Positions 7,750-16,252 of a stretch of DNA of 64,000 bases are shown here, in pieces. This DNA is from Subtercola boreus (GTDB taxonomy: Bacteria > Actinomycetota > Actinomycetes > Actinomycetales > Microbacteriaceae). A program made the position numbers and the translations under genes. The DNA is taken from contig NZ_NBXA01000022.1 of assembly GCF_003399625.1 (NCBI RefSeq), positions 186,001 through 250,000 of the forward strand, in the 5' to 3' direction. Under the pieces are notes generated by a model. It ran no database searches and was not told the origin of the DNA. It saw nothing but the letters and a program-made list of their open reading frames with translations. Position 1 is the first letter of the stretch; each line of letters begins with the position of its first letter.

Positions 7750-9239
7750 CAGCGCTCGCCCCTCTCGCGGCCGGCATCTCGGCCGGCACCTGCACGGGTA
7801 CCCGCATCGAGCGAAACAGCAGCCTCATCGGCCAGCGATCCGCGGCCCGTTCCGGTGAGGTCATCCACCGATTCCGTGCGGAGCAGCTCCGCGTTCAGCG
7901 TCTCGGCGCCGCCCGCAGAGCCCGCGAGCGGTTCGGTGGGCGTCGGGGTGAACCTGATGCGATCGATTCTGCGGCCATCCATTCGTTCCACGCGCAGCTC
8001 TCCGTCGGGCAGCGCGACCGTGTCGTCGATCAGCGGCAGCCGGCCGAGTTCGCTCATCACGAAGCCGGCAACCGTCTCGTAGGGACCGTCTTCGGGCACG
8101 TGCACTCCCGCCCGGTCGAGCAGTTCGTCGGGACGCAGCTGCCCCGGGAACGAGATCGTGTTGCGGCTCCGGATGACGCCCGCACGGGTGCGGTCGTGCT
8201 CGTCGTCGAGTTCGCCGACGAGCTCCTCGACCAGGTCTTCGAGGGTGACGACGCCGGCCGTTCCGCCGTATTCGTCCATCACGATCGCCATCTGGTAGCC
8301 CTTGCCCCGGAGTTCTCCGAGCAGCACGTCGAGCTTCATCGTCTCGGGCACCCGCAGCGGCTCACTGAGCAGCGCGACCACCGGGACGTCGGCGCGCTTG
8401 TTCCGCGGCACAGACACGGCCTGCTTCACATGAGCGACGCCCACGACGTCGTCGATCGACTCGTCGACGATCGGGAAGCGGCTGTAACCGGTCGTGTTCG
8501 CCAGCCGGATGACGTCGCTCGCCGAGTCGGTTCGCTTCAGGGCGGCGATGCGCGGGCGCGGCGTCATCACATCTGATGCGTCATGCCCCGAGAACAGCAG
8601 CGTGCGGTTCAGCAGTGTGGCCGTGTCGACGTCGAGGCTTCCCTCGAGGGCCGAACGGCGAACGAGCGACGAGAGCTCCTCGGCGGTGCGCGCACCCGAG
8701 AGTTCCTCCTTGGGTTCGATGCCGAAGCTCCGGATGATCGCATTCGCACTATTGTTCAGCAGCAGCACCGCGGGGCGGAACACCGCGGTGAACACCCGCT
8801 GGAACGGGATGACGAGCTTCGCGGTCTGGATCGGCAGCGCGAGGGCGAAGTTCTTCGGCACAAGCTCGCCGACGATCATCGAGAGGAGGGTGGCGATGAC
8901 CACGGCGACGATCGAGGAGACGACCGTCGCGACGGTCTCGTCGATGCCCACCGCGTCGAAGAGCGGCCGGAGGAGACCGGCGAACGCGGGCTCCATGGTG
9001 TACCCGGTGAGGAGGGTGGTCAGGGTGATGCCGAGCTGGGCGCTCGAGAGATGGGTCGACGTGATCTTCAGCGCCGAGATGGTCTGGCCCAGACCCTTCT
9101 CGCCGCGCTCCTGGCGGCCTTCGAGGTCGCTGCGGTCGAGGTTCACGAGCGAGAACTCGCTGGCGACGAAGAAGCCGGTTCCAACCGTCAGGGCGAGGCC
9201 GACGAGCAGCAGGATGAGCTCAGAGCCCACGCGAATCAC
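7749..9239 (-). CDS. CNNM-family transporter with CBS and CorC_HlyC domains (longer partner, pair 1)
   Basis: A 496-residue protein with four transmembrane segments in a DUF21 domain (1-190, motifs [18 protein letters not shown] and [13 protein letters not shown]), a CBS pair (about 205-335, ending [19 protein letters not shown]) and a CorC_HlyC domain (350-440, [18 protein letters not shown]). A disordered tail of about 50 residues follows. Likely divalent-cation efflux or homeostasis at the membrane. The GTG start has no strong Shine-Dalgarno. It forms a tight pair with the shorter CNNM gene, duplicated elsewhere in the window (longer copy at 21817). Confidence 0.88.
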   Translation of the reverse strand: MIRVGSELILLLVGLALTVGTGFFVASEFSLVNLDRSDLEGRQERGEKGLGQTISALKITSTHLSSAQLGITLTTLLTGYTMEPAFAGLLRPLFDAVGIDETVATVVSSIVAVVIATLLSMIVGELVPKNFALALPIQTAKLVIPFQRVFTAVFRPAVLLLNNSANAIIRSFGIEPKEELSGARTAEELSSLVRRSALEGSLDVDTATLLNRTLLFSGHDASDVMTPRPRIAALKRTDSASDVIRLANTTGYSRFPIVDESIDDVVGVAHVKQAVSVPRNKRADVPVVALLSEPLRVPETMKLDVLLGELRGKGYQMAIVMDEYGGTAGVVTLEDLVEELVGELDDEHDRTRAGVIRSRNTISFPGQLRPDELLDRAGVHVPEDGPYETVAGFVMSELGRLPLIDDTVALPDGELRVERMDGRRIDRIRFTPTPTEPLAGSAGGAETLNAELLRTESVDDLTGTGRGSLADEAAVSLDAGTRAGAGRDAGRERGER

Positions 9240-9329
9240 CCCGCGAGATCAGTGCCGGTGTCGTGGCGAAGGGAAGCGGGGAGGGTGAGGGAGGGTCATC
9301 CATGAGTACCGACAATTATACGGTCACAC

Positions 9330-10769
9330 TCACCAACTGACGGGCAGCGCCTTTCCCTCTTCATAGCCAGCCGCCGACTGCACGCCCACCCGCGCCCGGT
9401 CGTGGAACTCCTCTACCGACCGCGCGCCCGCATACGTGAACGAGCTCCGCACCCCCGACGTGATCATGTCGAGCAGGTCCTCCACCGACGGTCGGAGCGG
9501 ATCGAGGTAGATCATGCTCGAGGAGATCCCTTCGGCGAACAGCTGTTTGCGGGCCAACTCGAAGGCCCCGAGTCTCCCGAACCGGTCGGTCACCGCCTTG
9601 GCCGACGCCATCCCGTAGTTCTCCTTGTAGAGCCGGCCGGCCGCATCCTGCCGCAGCACCCCAGGCGCCTCGATCGTGCCGGCGAACCAGGATCCGATCA
9701 TGACGGATGCCGCACCGGCCGCCAGCGCGAGCGCGACGTCCCTCGGGTAGCGCACTCCCCCGTCGGCCCAGACGTGTGCGCCGTGCAGGGTCGCCGCGGC
9801 GGAGGTCTCGAGCACAGCGGAGAACTGCGGCCGACCCACCGCCGTCATCATGCGCGTGGTGCACATGGCGCCGGGGCCGACGCCCACCTTGATGATGTCC
9901 GCGCCGGCCTGCACGAGGTCCCGCACCCCCTCTACCGTCACCACGTTGCCGGCCACGATGGGCAGCGACAGCCCCGCAGAGCGCACGGCGCGGATGGCCC
10001 CGATCATGCCGTCCTGGTGCCCGTGCGCCGTGTCGAGCACGAGCACGTCGACGCCGGCCGACGCCAGCGCGCGAGCCTTGGCCGCGACGTCACCGTTGAT
10101 GCCGACCGCTGCCGCCACGCGGAGGCGCCCCTGGGCATCCACCGCCGGTTCGTAGATCGTCGAACGGAGCGCTCCGGTGCGACTGAGTGTGCCGATGACC
10201 TGGCCGTGCCGCATCACCGGCGCGAAGTCGAGTTCGGCCGCGACCATGGCCTCGAAGGCCTGGCGCGGGGTGTCGAAGTCGTCGGCCGCGAGCGAGGTCA
10301 GCGGGCCGTGCAGAAGATCGCCGAGCAGGGCGTCGGGAAGAGCAGACGCGAGGCGGAGCGCCGGGATGCAGCCGAGGAACCGTCCTTCGGCGTCGTGCAC
10401 CACGATGCCCTGGCCTGCGACGGCCGGCAGCACGGTGAGGGCCTCCTCGACCGTGGCCGAGGGCGGGAAGTCGAACGGTGAGTCGAAGAGTGGCGACTGC
10501 GCCTTCACCCAGCGGATGGCCGCGTCGAGGTCCTGCAGGTGCATGTCCTGCGGCAGCACACCCAGGCCGCCGCGCCGGGCGAGGGTCGCGGCCAGTCGCG
10601 GCCCGGTCACGGAGTTCATGTTCGCCGCGACGATCGGGATGGTGGCACCCGTCCCGTCGCCCGGCGCCAGCGACACATCGAGCCGGCTGCCGACGTTCGA
10701 GCGCGACGGCACGAGGAAAACGTCGGAATAGGTCAGATCGGTCTGCGAATGTGCGGTGAGGAACTCCAT
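9330..10769 (-). CDS. guaB1: GuaB1-type IMP dehydrogenase-family protein, probable GMP reductase
   Basis: A 479-residue (beta/alpha)8 enzyme with an inserted CBS region (about 95-205). Catalytic-loop sequence GVGPGAMCTTR carries the active-site Cys, with VLDTAHGHQDG and ADGGVRYPRD as further family signatures. Actinobacterial GuaB1 differs from true IMPDH (GuaB2), and the mycobacterial protein has been shown to be a GMP reductase (GMP to IMP, NADPH-dependent), recycling guanine nucleotides. TAGCGT at 10782-10777 lies seven nt before the ATG at 10769, favouring this start over a GTG nine nt upstream. Divergent from kgd. Confidence 0.88.
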   Translation of the reverse strand: MEFLTAHSQTDLTYSDVFLVPSRSNVGSRLDVSLAPGDGTGATIPIVAANMNSVTGPRLAATLARRGGLGVLPQDMHLQDLDAAIRWVKAQSPLFDSPFDFPPSATVEEALTVLPAVAGQGIVVHDAEGRFLGCIPALRLASALPDALLGDLLHGPLTSLAADDFDTPRQAFEAMVAAELDFAPVMRHGQVIGTLSRTGALRSTIYEPAVDAQGRLRVAAAVGINGDVAAKARALASAGVDVLVLDTAHGHQDGMIGAIRAVRSAGLSLPIVAGNVVTVEGVRDLVQAGADIIKVGVGPGAMCTTRMMTAVGRPQFSAVLETSAAATLHGAHVWADGGVRYPRDVALALAAGAASVMIGSWFAGTIEAPGVLRQDAAGRLYKENYGMASAKAVTDRFGRLGAFELARKQLFAEGISSSMIYLDPLRPSVEDLLDMITSGVRSSFTYAGARSVEEFHDRARVGVQSAAGYEEGKALPVSW

Positions 10770-10879
10770 GCGCCCCACGCTAGACCCGTAGGGTGACCGA
10801 ACACTCGGCGGGAGGGTTTAAGCTGGGCAAGCACGTGTCGGCGCGTGGATCTTGCTCTTCGGGTGTCTGGCACGGCATT

Positions 10880-10905
10880 CATACGTGACAACGCATACGT
10901 GACAA
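10880..10905. promoter_or_regulatory. Direct repeat upstream of kgd
   Basis: Two exact copies of CATACGTGACAA at 10880-10891 and 10894-10905, period 14, about 22 nt before the kgd GTG. The spacing (between one and two helical turns) is compatible with paired operator half-sites, or with duplicated promoter elements. No factor can be named. Confidence 0.4.
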
Positions 10906-10926
10906 ACGGAGAGTGGGCGATCGGCT

Positions 10927-13900
10927 GTGTCAAGCCAGTTGACCGGAACGGGAACTGACGACGGTTCGTCGGGCGAATTCGGAGCGAACGAGTGGCTCGT
11001 AGACGAACTCTACGAGCAGTACCTCGTCGACAAGAACTCAGTGGACCAGTCCTGGTGGGCGATCCTCGAGCACTACAAGCCGAGTGGCGGTGGCGAGGCA
11101 GGCGACGCGGCAGTGCCGGCAGCCGCCGAGAGCCCCGCAGCGTCCGCAGCCCCGGCCGCATCCGAGAGCCCCGCAGCATCCGCAGCTCCGGCCGCATCCG
11201 AGGCCCCCGCAGCCTCCGAGGCCCCCGCAGCCTCCGCAGCCCCGGCCACGCAGCCCGTGGCGCGCACCACCTCCCGCGAGCCCAGCCCCCAGCCGATCCC
11301 GGCCGAGGCGACCGTTCGTGCGCAGTCGGAGGACGACGCCGCCGAGCAGGACAAGGTGACGCCGCTCCGCGGCCCCGCGAAGTCGCTCGCCACCAACATG
11401 GATGCGAGCCTCACCGTTCCGACGGCGACGAGCGTGCGGAGCATCCCGGCGAAGCTCCTGATCGACAACCGCATCGTCATCAACTCGAACCTGAAGCGCG
11501 CCCGCGGCGGCAAGGTCAGTTTCACCCACCTCATCGGCTGGGCCCTGGTGCAGGTGCTGAAGGAGTTCCCGAGCCAGAACGTCTACTACGACGTGCAGAA
11601 CGACAAGCCCGTCGTGGTCTCCCCCGCGCACGTCGGACTCGGCATCGCCATCGACATGCCGAAGCCCGACGGAACCCGCTCGCTCGTCGTGCCCGCCATC
11701 AAGCGTGCAGACACCATGCACTTCGGTGAGTTCCTCGCCGCCTACGACGAGCTCGTGGCGAAGGCCCGCGGCGGCAAGCTGACGGCCGGCGACTTCCAGG
11801 GTGCGACGATCTCGCTCACGAACCCGGGCGGCATCGGCACCGTGCACTCGATCCCGCGTCTCATGAAGGGCTCGGGCGCCATCATCGGAGCCGGTGCCCT
11901 CGAGTACCCGGCCGAGTTCCAGGGCGCCTCATCGAAGACCCTGACCGATCTCGGCATCGGCAAGATCATCACGCTGACGAGCACCTACGACCACCGCGTC
12001 ATCCAGGGCGCCGGATCGGGCGAGTTCCTGAAGAAGGTGCACGAGCTGCTGATCGGCGAACGGGGCTTCTACGAGAACATCTTCGCGGAGCTCCGGATCC
12101 CCTACGTTCCGATCCACTGGAACTCCGACATCTCGGTCGACGTCAGCGACACGGTCAACAAGACGGCCCGGGTGCAGGAACTGATCAACTCGTTCCGCGT
12201 GCGCGGTCACCTGATGGCCGACATCGACCCGCTCGAGTACCGCCAACGCACCCACCCCGACCTCGACATCGAGAGCCACGGGCTCACCCTCTGGGATCTC
12301 GACCGGGAGTTCGTCACGGGCGGCCTCGGCAAGCCGTCGCTCCTGCTCCGCGACATCCTGGGCATCCTCCGTGACGCCTACTGCCGGAAGACCGGCATCG
12401 AGTACATGCACATCCAGGATCCCGAGCAGCGCAAGTGGATCCAGGAGAAGCTCGAACGCCCGTACGCGAAGCCCGGCCACGACGAGCAGATGCGCATCCT
12501 CTCGAAGCTGAACGAGTCCGAGGCGTTCGAGACGTTCCTGCAGACGAAGTACGTCGGCCAGAAGCGGTTCAGCCTCGAGGGCGGTGAGTCCACCATCGCC
12601 CTGCTGGATGCCGTGCTGCAGGCCGCGGCCGACGAAGGTCTCGACGAGGTCGCGATCGGCATGGCCCACCGCGGCCGCCTGAACGTGCTGACGAACATCG
12701 CGGGCAAGACCTACGGCCAGATCTTCCGCGAGTTCGAGGGCACGCAGGATCCGCGTACCGTGCAGGGCTCGGGAGACGTGAAGTACCACCTCGGCACCGA
12801 GGGCACCTTCACGGGCACCGAGGGCAGGGAGATCCCCGTGTACATCGCGGCGAACCCCTCCCACCTCGAGGCCGTCGACGGTGTGCTCGAGGGGATCGTC
12901 CGCGCCAAGCAGGACCGGAAGCCCAAGGGCACCTACTCGACACTTCCGATCCTGGTGCACGGCGACGCGGCCATGGCCGGACAGGGCATCGTCTACGAGA
13001 CCCTGCAGATGGAGAAGCTCCGCGGCTACAAGATCGGCGGAACGATCCACGTCAACATCAACAACCAGGTCGGCTTCACGACCCGGCCGAGCGACTCCCG
13101 CTCCTCGGTGTACTCCACCGACGTGGCGAAGTCGATCCAGGCTCCGATCTTCCACGTGAACGGTGACGATCCCGAGTCTGTGGTGCGCGTCGCGCAGCTC
13201 GCCTTCGAGTACCGCCAGCGCTTCCACGCCGACGTCGTGATCGACCTGATCTGCTACCGCCGTCGTGGGCACAACGAGGGCGACGACCCCTCGATGACCC
13301 AGCCGCTGATGTACAACCTGATCGAAGCCAAGCGCTCGGTGCGAAAGCTCTACACCGAGTCGCTCATCGGTCGTGGCGACATCAGCCAGGAGGAGTACGA
13401 GGCCGCGCACCGCGACTTCCAAGATCGCCTCGAGCGGGCCTTCGCCGAGACGCATGCCGCCCAGACCTCGTCGATCCCGATCATCACCGACGACATGAAC
13501 GCCGTCAGCGACCTCGAGCGCCCCGAGGCGCAGCAGGCCGACGACAGCGGGGTCGGCGAACCGGAGACGACCGGGGTGGCGGCATCCACCGTTGCCCTGA
13601 TCGGCGACGCGTTCAACAACCCGCCCGCCGGGTTCGCGGTCCACCCGAAGCTGCAGCAGCTGCTGCAGAAGCGCGTCGAGATGAGCCGCAACGGCGGCAT
13701 CGACTGGGCGTTCGGCGAACTGCTCGCGCTCGGCTCCCTGCTGCTCGAGGGCACTCCGGTGCGTTTCTCGGGCCAGGACACCCGCCGCGGCACCTTCGTG
13801 CAGCGCCACGCGGTGCTCCACGACCGCGACAACGGCCAGGAATGGATTCCGCTGGTCAACCTCAGCGACAACCAGGCCCGGTTCTGGATCTACGACTCGC

Positions 13901-14733
13901 TCCTCAGCGAATACGCGGCCATGGGCTTCGAGTACGGCTACTCGGTCGAGCGCCCCGATGCGCTCGTGCTCTGGGAGGCCCAGTTCGGCGACTTCGCCAA
14001 CGGCGCCCAGATCATCATCGACGAGTTCATCTCGTCGGCCGAGCAGAAGTGGGGCCAGCGCTCGTCGCTCGTGCTGCTGCTGCCGCACGGCTACGAGGGC
14101 CAGGGTCCCGACCACTCGTCGGCCCGCATCGAGCGCTACCTGCAGCTGTGTGCGGAGAACAACATGACCGTGGCGCGCCCGTCGACGCCCGCGTCGTACT
14201 TCCACCTGCTGCGCCGCCAGGCCTATGCCCGCCCGCGTCGCCCGCTGATCGTCTTCACCCCGAAGGCGATGCTGCGGCTCCGCGGTGCGACCAGCTCGGT
14301 CGACGATCTCACGCAGGGCAGGTTCGAGCCGGTTCTGGATGATCCCCGAACCGCGAGCGGCATCGACAAGTCGGGCGTGAAGCGTGTTCTGCTGATGGCC
14401 GGCAAGGTCTACTACGACCTGCTGAACGAGTTGCAGAAGACGCCGAACGATGAGATCGCGCTGGTTCGCCTCGAGCAGTACTACCCGCTGCCCGCCGCCG
14501 AGCTGAACGCGGTGATCGCCTCGTACCCGAACGCCGAGCTGGTGTGGGTGCAGGATGAGCCGCAGAACCAGGGCGCCTGGCCGTTCGTGTGCCTCGAGCT
14601 GGCGTCGCGCCTGCCCGCGGGCCGCACCGTGCGCGTCACCTCCCGCGCGGCAGCCGCCTCCCCGGCGGCCGGTTCGGCGAAGCGCCACGCCCGCGAGCAG
14701 GCCGACCTGCTGCAGCGCGCGCTGACCCTGTAG
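10927..14733 (+). CDS. kgd: Multifunctional 2-oxoglutarate metabolism enzyme (KGD)
   Basis: A 1268-residue actinobacterial fusion acting as 2-oxoglutarate decarboxylase and dehydrogenase E1 with a succinyltransferase domain in one chain. The order is an N-terminal helix (NEWLVDELYEQYLVDKNSVD), an Ala/Pro/Ser-rich linker with repeated APAASE units (about 55-115), a lipoyl-less E2-type catalytic domain (120-365, ending with the catalytic TYDHRVIQGAGSGEFL), and the ThDP-dependent E1 region (400-1268) with GMAHRGRLNVL, GDAAMAGQGIVYETLQ and NNQVGFTT. It feeds succinyl-CoA to the TCA cycle together with lipoylated AceF and Lpd, and is typically inhibited by the FHA protein GarA. The GTG start has GGAGAG upstream. 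A strong terminator follows. Confidence 0.97.
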   Translation: MSSQLTGTGTDDGSSGEFGANEWLVDELYEQYLVDKNSVDQSWWAILEHYKPSGGGEAGDAAVPAAAESPAASAAPAASESPAASAAPAASEAPAASEAPAASAAPATQPVARTTSREPSPQPIPAEATVRAQSEDDAAEQDKVTPLRGPAKSLATNMDASLTVPTATSVRSIPAKLLIDNRIVINSNLKRARGGKVSFTHLIGWALVQVLKEFPSQNVYYDVQNDKPVVVSPAHVGLGIAIDMPKPDGTRSLVVPAIKRADTMHFGEFLAAYDELVAKARGGKLTAGDFQGATISLTNPGGIGTVHSIPRLMKGSGAIIGAGALEYPAEFQGASSKTLTDLGIGKIITLTSTYDHRVIQGAGSGEFLKKVHELLIGERGFYENIFAELRIPYVPIHWNSDISVDVSDTVNKTARVQELINSFRVRGHLMADIDPLEYRQRTHPDLDIESHGLTLWDLDREFVTGGLGKPSLLLRDILGILRDAYCRKTGIEYMHIQDPEQRKWIQEKLERPYAKPGHDEQMRILSKLNESEAFETFLQTKYVGQKRFSLEGGESTIALLDAVLQAAADEGLDEVAIGMAHRGRLNVLTNIAGKTYGQIFREFEGTQDPRTVQGSGDVKYHLGTEGTFTGTEGREIPVYIAANPSHLEAVDGVLEGIVRAKQDRKPKGTYSTLPILVHGDAAMAGQGIVYETLQMEKLRGYKIGGTIHVNINNQVGFTTRPSDSRSSVYSTDVAKSIQAPIFHVNGDDPESVVRVAQLAFEYRQRFHADVVIDLICYRRRGHNEGDDPSMTQPLMYNLIEAKRSVRKLYTESLIGRGDISQEEYEAAHRDFQDRLERAFAETHAAQTSSIPIITDDMNAVSDLERPEAQQADDSGVGEPETTGVAASTVALIGDAFNNPPAGFAVHPKLQQLLQKRVEMSRNGGIDWAFGELLALGSLLLEGTPVRFSGQDTRRGTFVQRHAVLHDRDNGQEWIPLVNLSDNQARFWIYDSLLSEYAAMGFEYGYSVERPDALVLWEAQFGDFANGAQIIIDEFISSAEQKWGQRSSLVLLLPHGYEGQGPDHSSARIERYLQLCAENNMTVARPSTPASYFHLLRRQAYARPRRPLIVFTPKAMLRLRGATSSVDDLTQGRFEPVLDDPRTASGIDKSGVKRVLLMAGKVYYDLLNELQKTPNDEIALVRLEQYYPLPAAELNAVIASYPNAELVWVQDEPQNQGAWPFVCLELASRLPAGRTVRVTSRAAAASPAAGSAKRHAREQADLLQRALTL

Positions 14734-14747
14734 CGTCCGTCACCGCA

Positions 14748-14785
14748 AGGAAGCCCCGCCCACCGAACGGTGAGCGGGGCTTCCT
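14748..14785 (+). terminator. Intrinsic terminator of kgd
   Basis: Twelve-bp perfect stem (AGGAAGCCCCGC ... GCGGGGCTTCCT) with a 14-nt loop, 15 nt after the kgd stop. The T-run is short, as usual in actinobacteria. Confidence 0.85.
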
Positions 14786-15082
14786 CTGTGCCGGGGCTCC
14801 CTGTGTGGGGCCTCCGTTGCGCCCGCCCCGCCCCGCCCCGCCCCTCGCGTCGCGTCGCGCAAAAGAGGATCTCGAGGGGCGCTACGTCGCCTACGGCGCC
14901 ACCGGCCCCGTCATCCTCTTCCACGGAGCGGGAGACGGAGCGGGAGTGGCTTCCGCGGACGGAGGGCACCGGGGGCAGAGGGGGGCCGGGGCAGGGGGGC
15001 CGGGGCAGGGGGGGCCGGGGCAGGGGGGCGGAGGCAGAGGGCGGGCGCCACCGGGAAGCCGCCCGTCCAGACCCCGGACAGC
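14786..15082. repeat. G/C-tract and hairpin region between kgd and rsrA
   Basis: Within the 428-nt gap between convergent kgd and rsrA this stretch holds no convincing gene. It has a C-rich tract of CCCCG units (14822-14848), an inverted repeat (14863-14880 with 14905-14920, arms AAGAGGAT ... ATCCTCTT), and a G-rich tract (about 14965-15040) made of near-tandem GGCCGGGGCAGGGG units with strong G-quadruplex potential. The layout (C-tract, hairpin, G-tract) matches the composite elements elsewhere in the window, though the arms differ in sequence. Confidence 0.55.
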
Positions 15083-15121
15083 GAAAGGCCCCGCACACCG
15101 TGAGGTGAAGCGGGGCCTTTC
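15083..15121. terminator. Terminator of the sigR-rsrA operon, probably bidirectional
   Basis: Twelve-bp perfect stem (GAAAGGCCCCGC ... GCGGGGCCTTTC) with a 15-nt loop, 40 nt beyond the rsrA stop. An A-run on one side and a T-run on the other suit termination in both directions. Confidence 0.8.
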
Positions 15122-15161
15122 CCGACAGCGCAGGCGATGTGGCGTTGGTGGGTGCAGCCTG

Positions 15162-15404
15162 CTAGTGCGTGCTCTGGATCTGCCGGATGTTGAACAGCAC
15201 CTGGTCGCGCAGCTGCTCAGGCGCGATCTCCTTGCAGGCGCGCTGCACCGCCTCGGTCAGCACCACACCGATGTGCAGTTCCGACGAGCAGTCGGAGCAG
15301 CCCGCGAGGTGCTCGCGGATGTCGGCAGCGTCGTGGCTCTCGAGCTCGTTGTGCAGGTACTCCTCGAGCTCAGCCTTGGCTTTGGTGCAGCCGCAGTCGG
15401 TCAT
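15162..15404 (-). CDS. rsrA: Zinc-binding anti-sigma factor for SigR
   Basis: An 80-residue ZAS-family anti-sigma factor. The motif H32-x3-C36-x2-C39 (HLAGCSDC) with upstream C4/C6 forms the redox-sensing zinc site. In Streptomyces RsrA, thiol oxidation forms a disulfide, releases zinc and frees SigR. Length and order match the family. The ATG overlaps the sigR stop (ATGA, 4 nt), so anti-sigma and sigma are translated in a coupled way. The C-terminal helix pairs with SigR by analogy. Confidence 0.92.
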   Translation of the reverse strand: MTDCGCTKAKAELEEYLHNELESHDAADIREHLAGCSDCSSELHIGVVLTEAVQRACKEIAPEQLRDQVLFNIRQIQSTH

Positions 15405-16180
15405 GTCGTGCTTCCCTTCGAACCGGCAGCGGTGGAACCTGCCGGAGTGGTCTTCTTCTGTCGTGCTCGGGTGGCGGGAGGCGGGGTGGATGTCTTCGTC
15501 GACTTCGCCCCCACGCTCTCCTTGGAGGGGACGGGGATGCCCCGGCCCTCTGCATACTCGGTCAGCAACCCGCGGAGCAGTCGCCGGCCACGGTGCAGGC
15601 GACTCATCACGGTTCCGACCGGAGTCTTCATGATGTCGGCGATCTCCTGGTAGGAGAAGCCCTCGACGTCGGCCAGGTAGACGGCCAGACGGAAGTCTTC
15701 GGGAATCGACTGCAGGGCATCCTTCACCGCACTGTCGGGCAGATGGTCGATGGCCTCCGCCTCGGCCGAACGCGACGACGTGCCGGTGGCCGTGGCCGAC
15801 TCGGCGTTGCCGAGCTGCCAGTCCTCGAGATCGCTCGTGGTGCCCTGGTAGGGGTCGCGCTGCTTCTTGCGGTACACGTTGATGAACGTGTTCGTCAGGA
15901 TGCGGTAGAGCCACGCCTTGAGGTTCGTGCCCTGCTCGAACTGGGCGAAGGCCGAGTAGGCCTTGACGAAGGTCTCCTGCACGAGGTCCTGCGCGTCGGC
16001 GGGGTTCCGGGTCATGCGGAGCGCGGCGCCATAGAGCTGGTCGAGGAAGGGGATGGCCTGCTCCTCGAAGAGCGCGCGGGGATCAGTGTTCAGGGTTGTC
16101 ATCACCGGCAAGTCTACGATGTGCTCTGCCCGAACGGACCGACTCCGGGGCCGCTCGAGGGTGCTTGCTGCAACTGCCAC
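15401..16180 (-). CDS. sigR: ECF sigma factor SigR (SigH-type), thiol-oxidative stress
   Basis: A group IV sigma factor. Region 2 is visible in [21 protein letters not shown] and [20 protein letters not shown], and region 4 in [20 protein letters not shown] and [16 protein letters not shown] Lys/Thr/Pro-rich tail of about 45 residues follows. Two starts are plausible: GTG at 16180, preceded by a perfect AAGGAGGG, giving 259 residues, and ATG at 16102, where the conserved domain begins, giving 233. Streptomyces SigR also exists as long and short isoforms. A SigR-type promoter 47 nt upstream of the GTG indicates autoregulation. Controlled by RsrA, encoded next. Confidence 0.93.
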   Translation of the reverse strand: MAVAASTLERPRSRSVRAEHIVDLPVMTTLNTDPRALFEEQAIPFLDQLYGAALRMTRNPADAQDLVQETFVKAYSAFAQFEQGTNLKAWLYRILTNTFINVYRKKQRDPYQGTTSDLEDWQLGNAESATATGTSSRSAEAEAIDHLPDSAVKDALQSIPEDFRLAVYLADVEGFSYQEIADIMKTPVGTVMSRLHRGRRLLRGLLTEYAEGRGIPVPSKESVGAKSTKTSTPPPATRARQKKTTPAGSTAAGSKGSTT

Positions 16181-16226
16181 GGTGACACCCTCCTTCGTGA
16201 ATGTGCGGATCGCCGATACTCTGGAC

Positions 16227-16252
16227 AACTGATGCTGATCTCGAGATATTCC
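16227..16252 (-). promoter_or_regulatory. SigR-dependent promoter of sigR-rsrA
   Basis: On the minus strand, GGAAT (16252-16248) and GTT (16229-16227) are separated by exactly 18 nt, matching the published SigR/SigH consensus GGAAT-N18/19-GTT. Transcription would start near 16219, about 39 nt before the GTG with its strong Shine-Dalgarno. The -35 element lies within codons 6-7 of the divergent aroA gene. Confidence 0.8.

Noticed and set aside
11929-14688. 919-codon open frame antisense to kgd
   Set aside because: It mirrors the GC-biased codon pattern of kgd, has Arg/Leu/Val-rich composition typical of antisense frames and no family motif.
14786-15082. Coding frames in the G/C-rich gap after kgd
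   Set aside because: They consist of low-complexity Gly/Pro/Arg repeats generated by the tracts, with no start signal.
15593-16231. Upstream extension of aroA over 200 codons
   Set aside because: It is antisense to sigR. EPSP synthase homology starts shortly after 16232.
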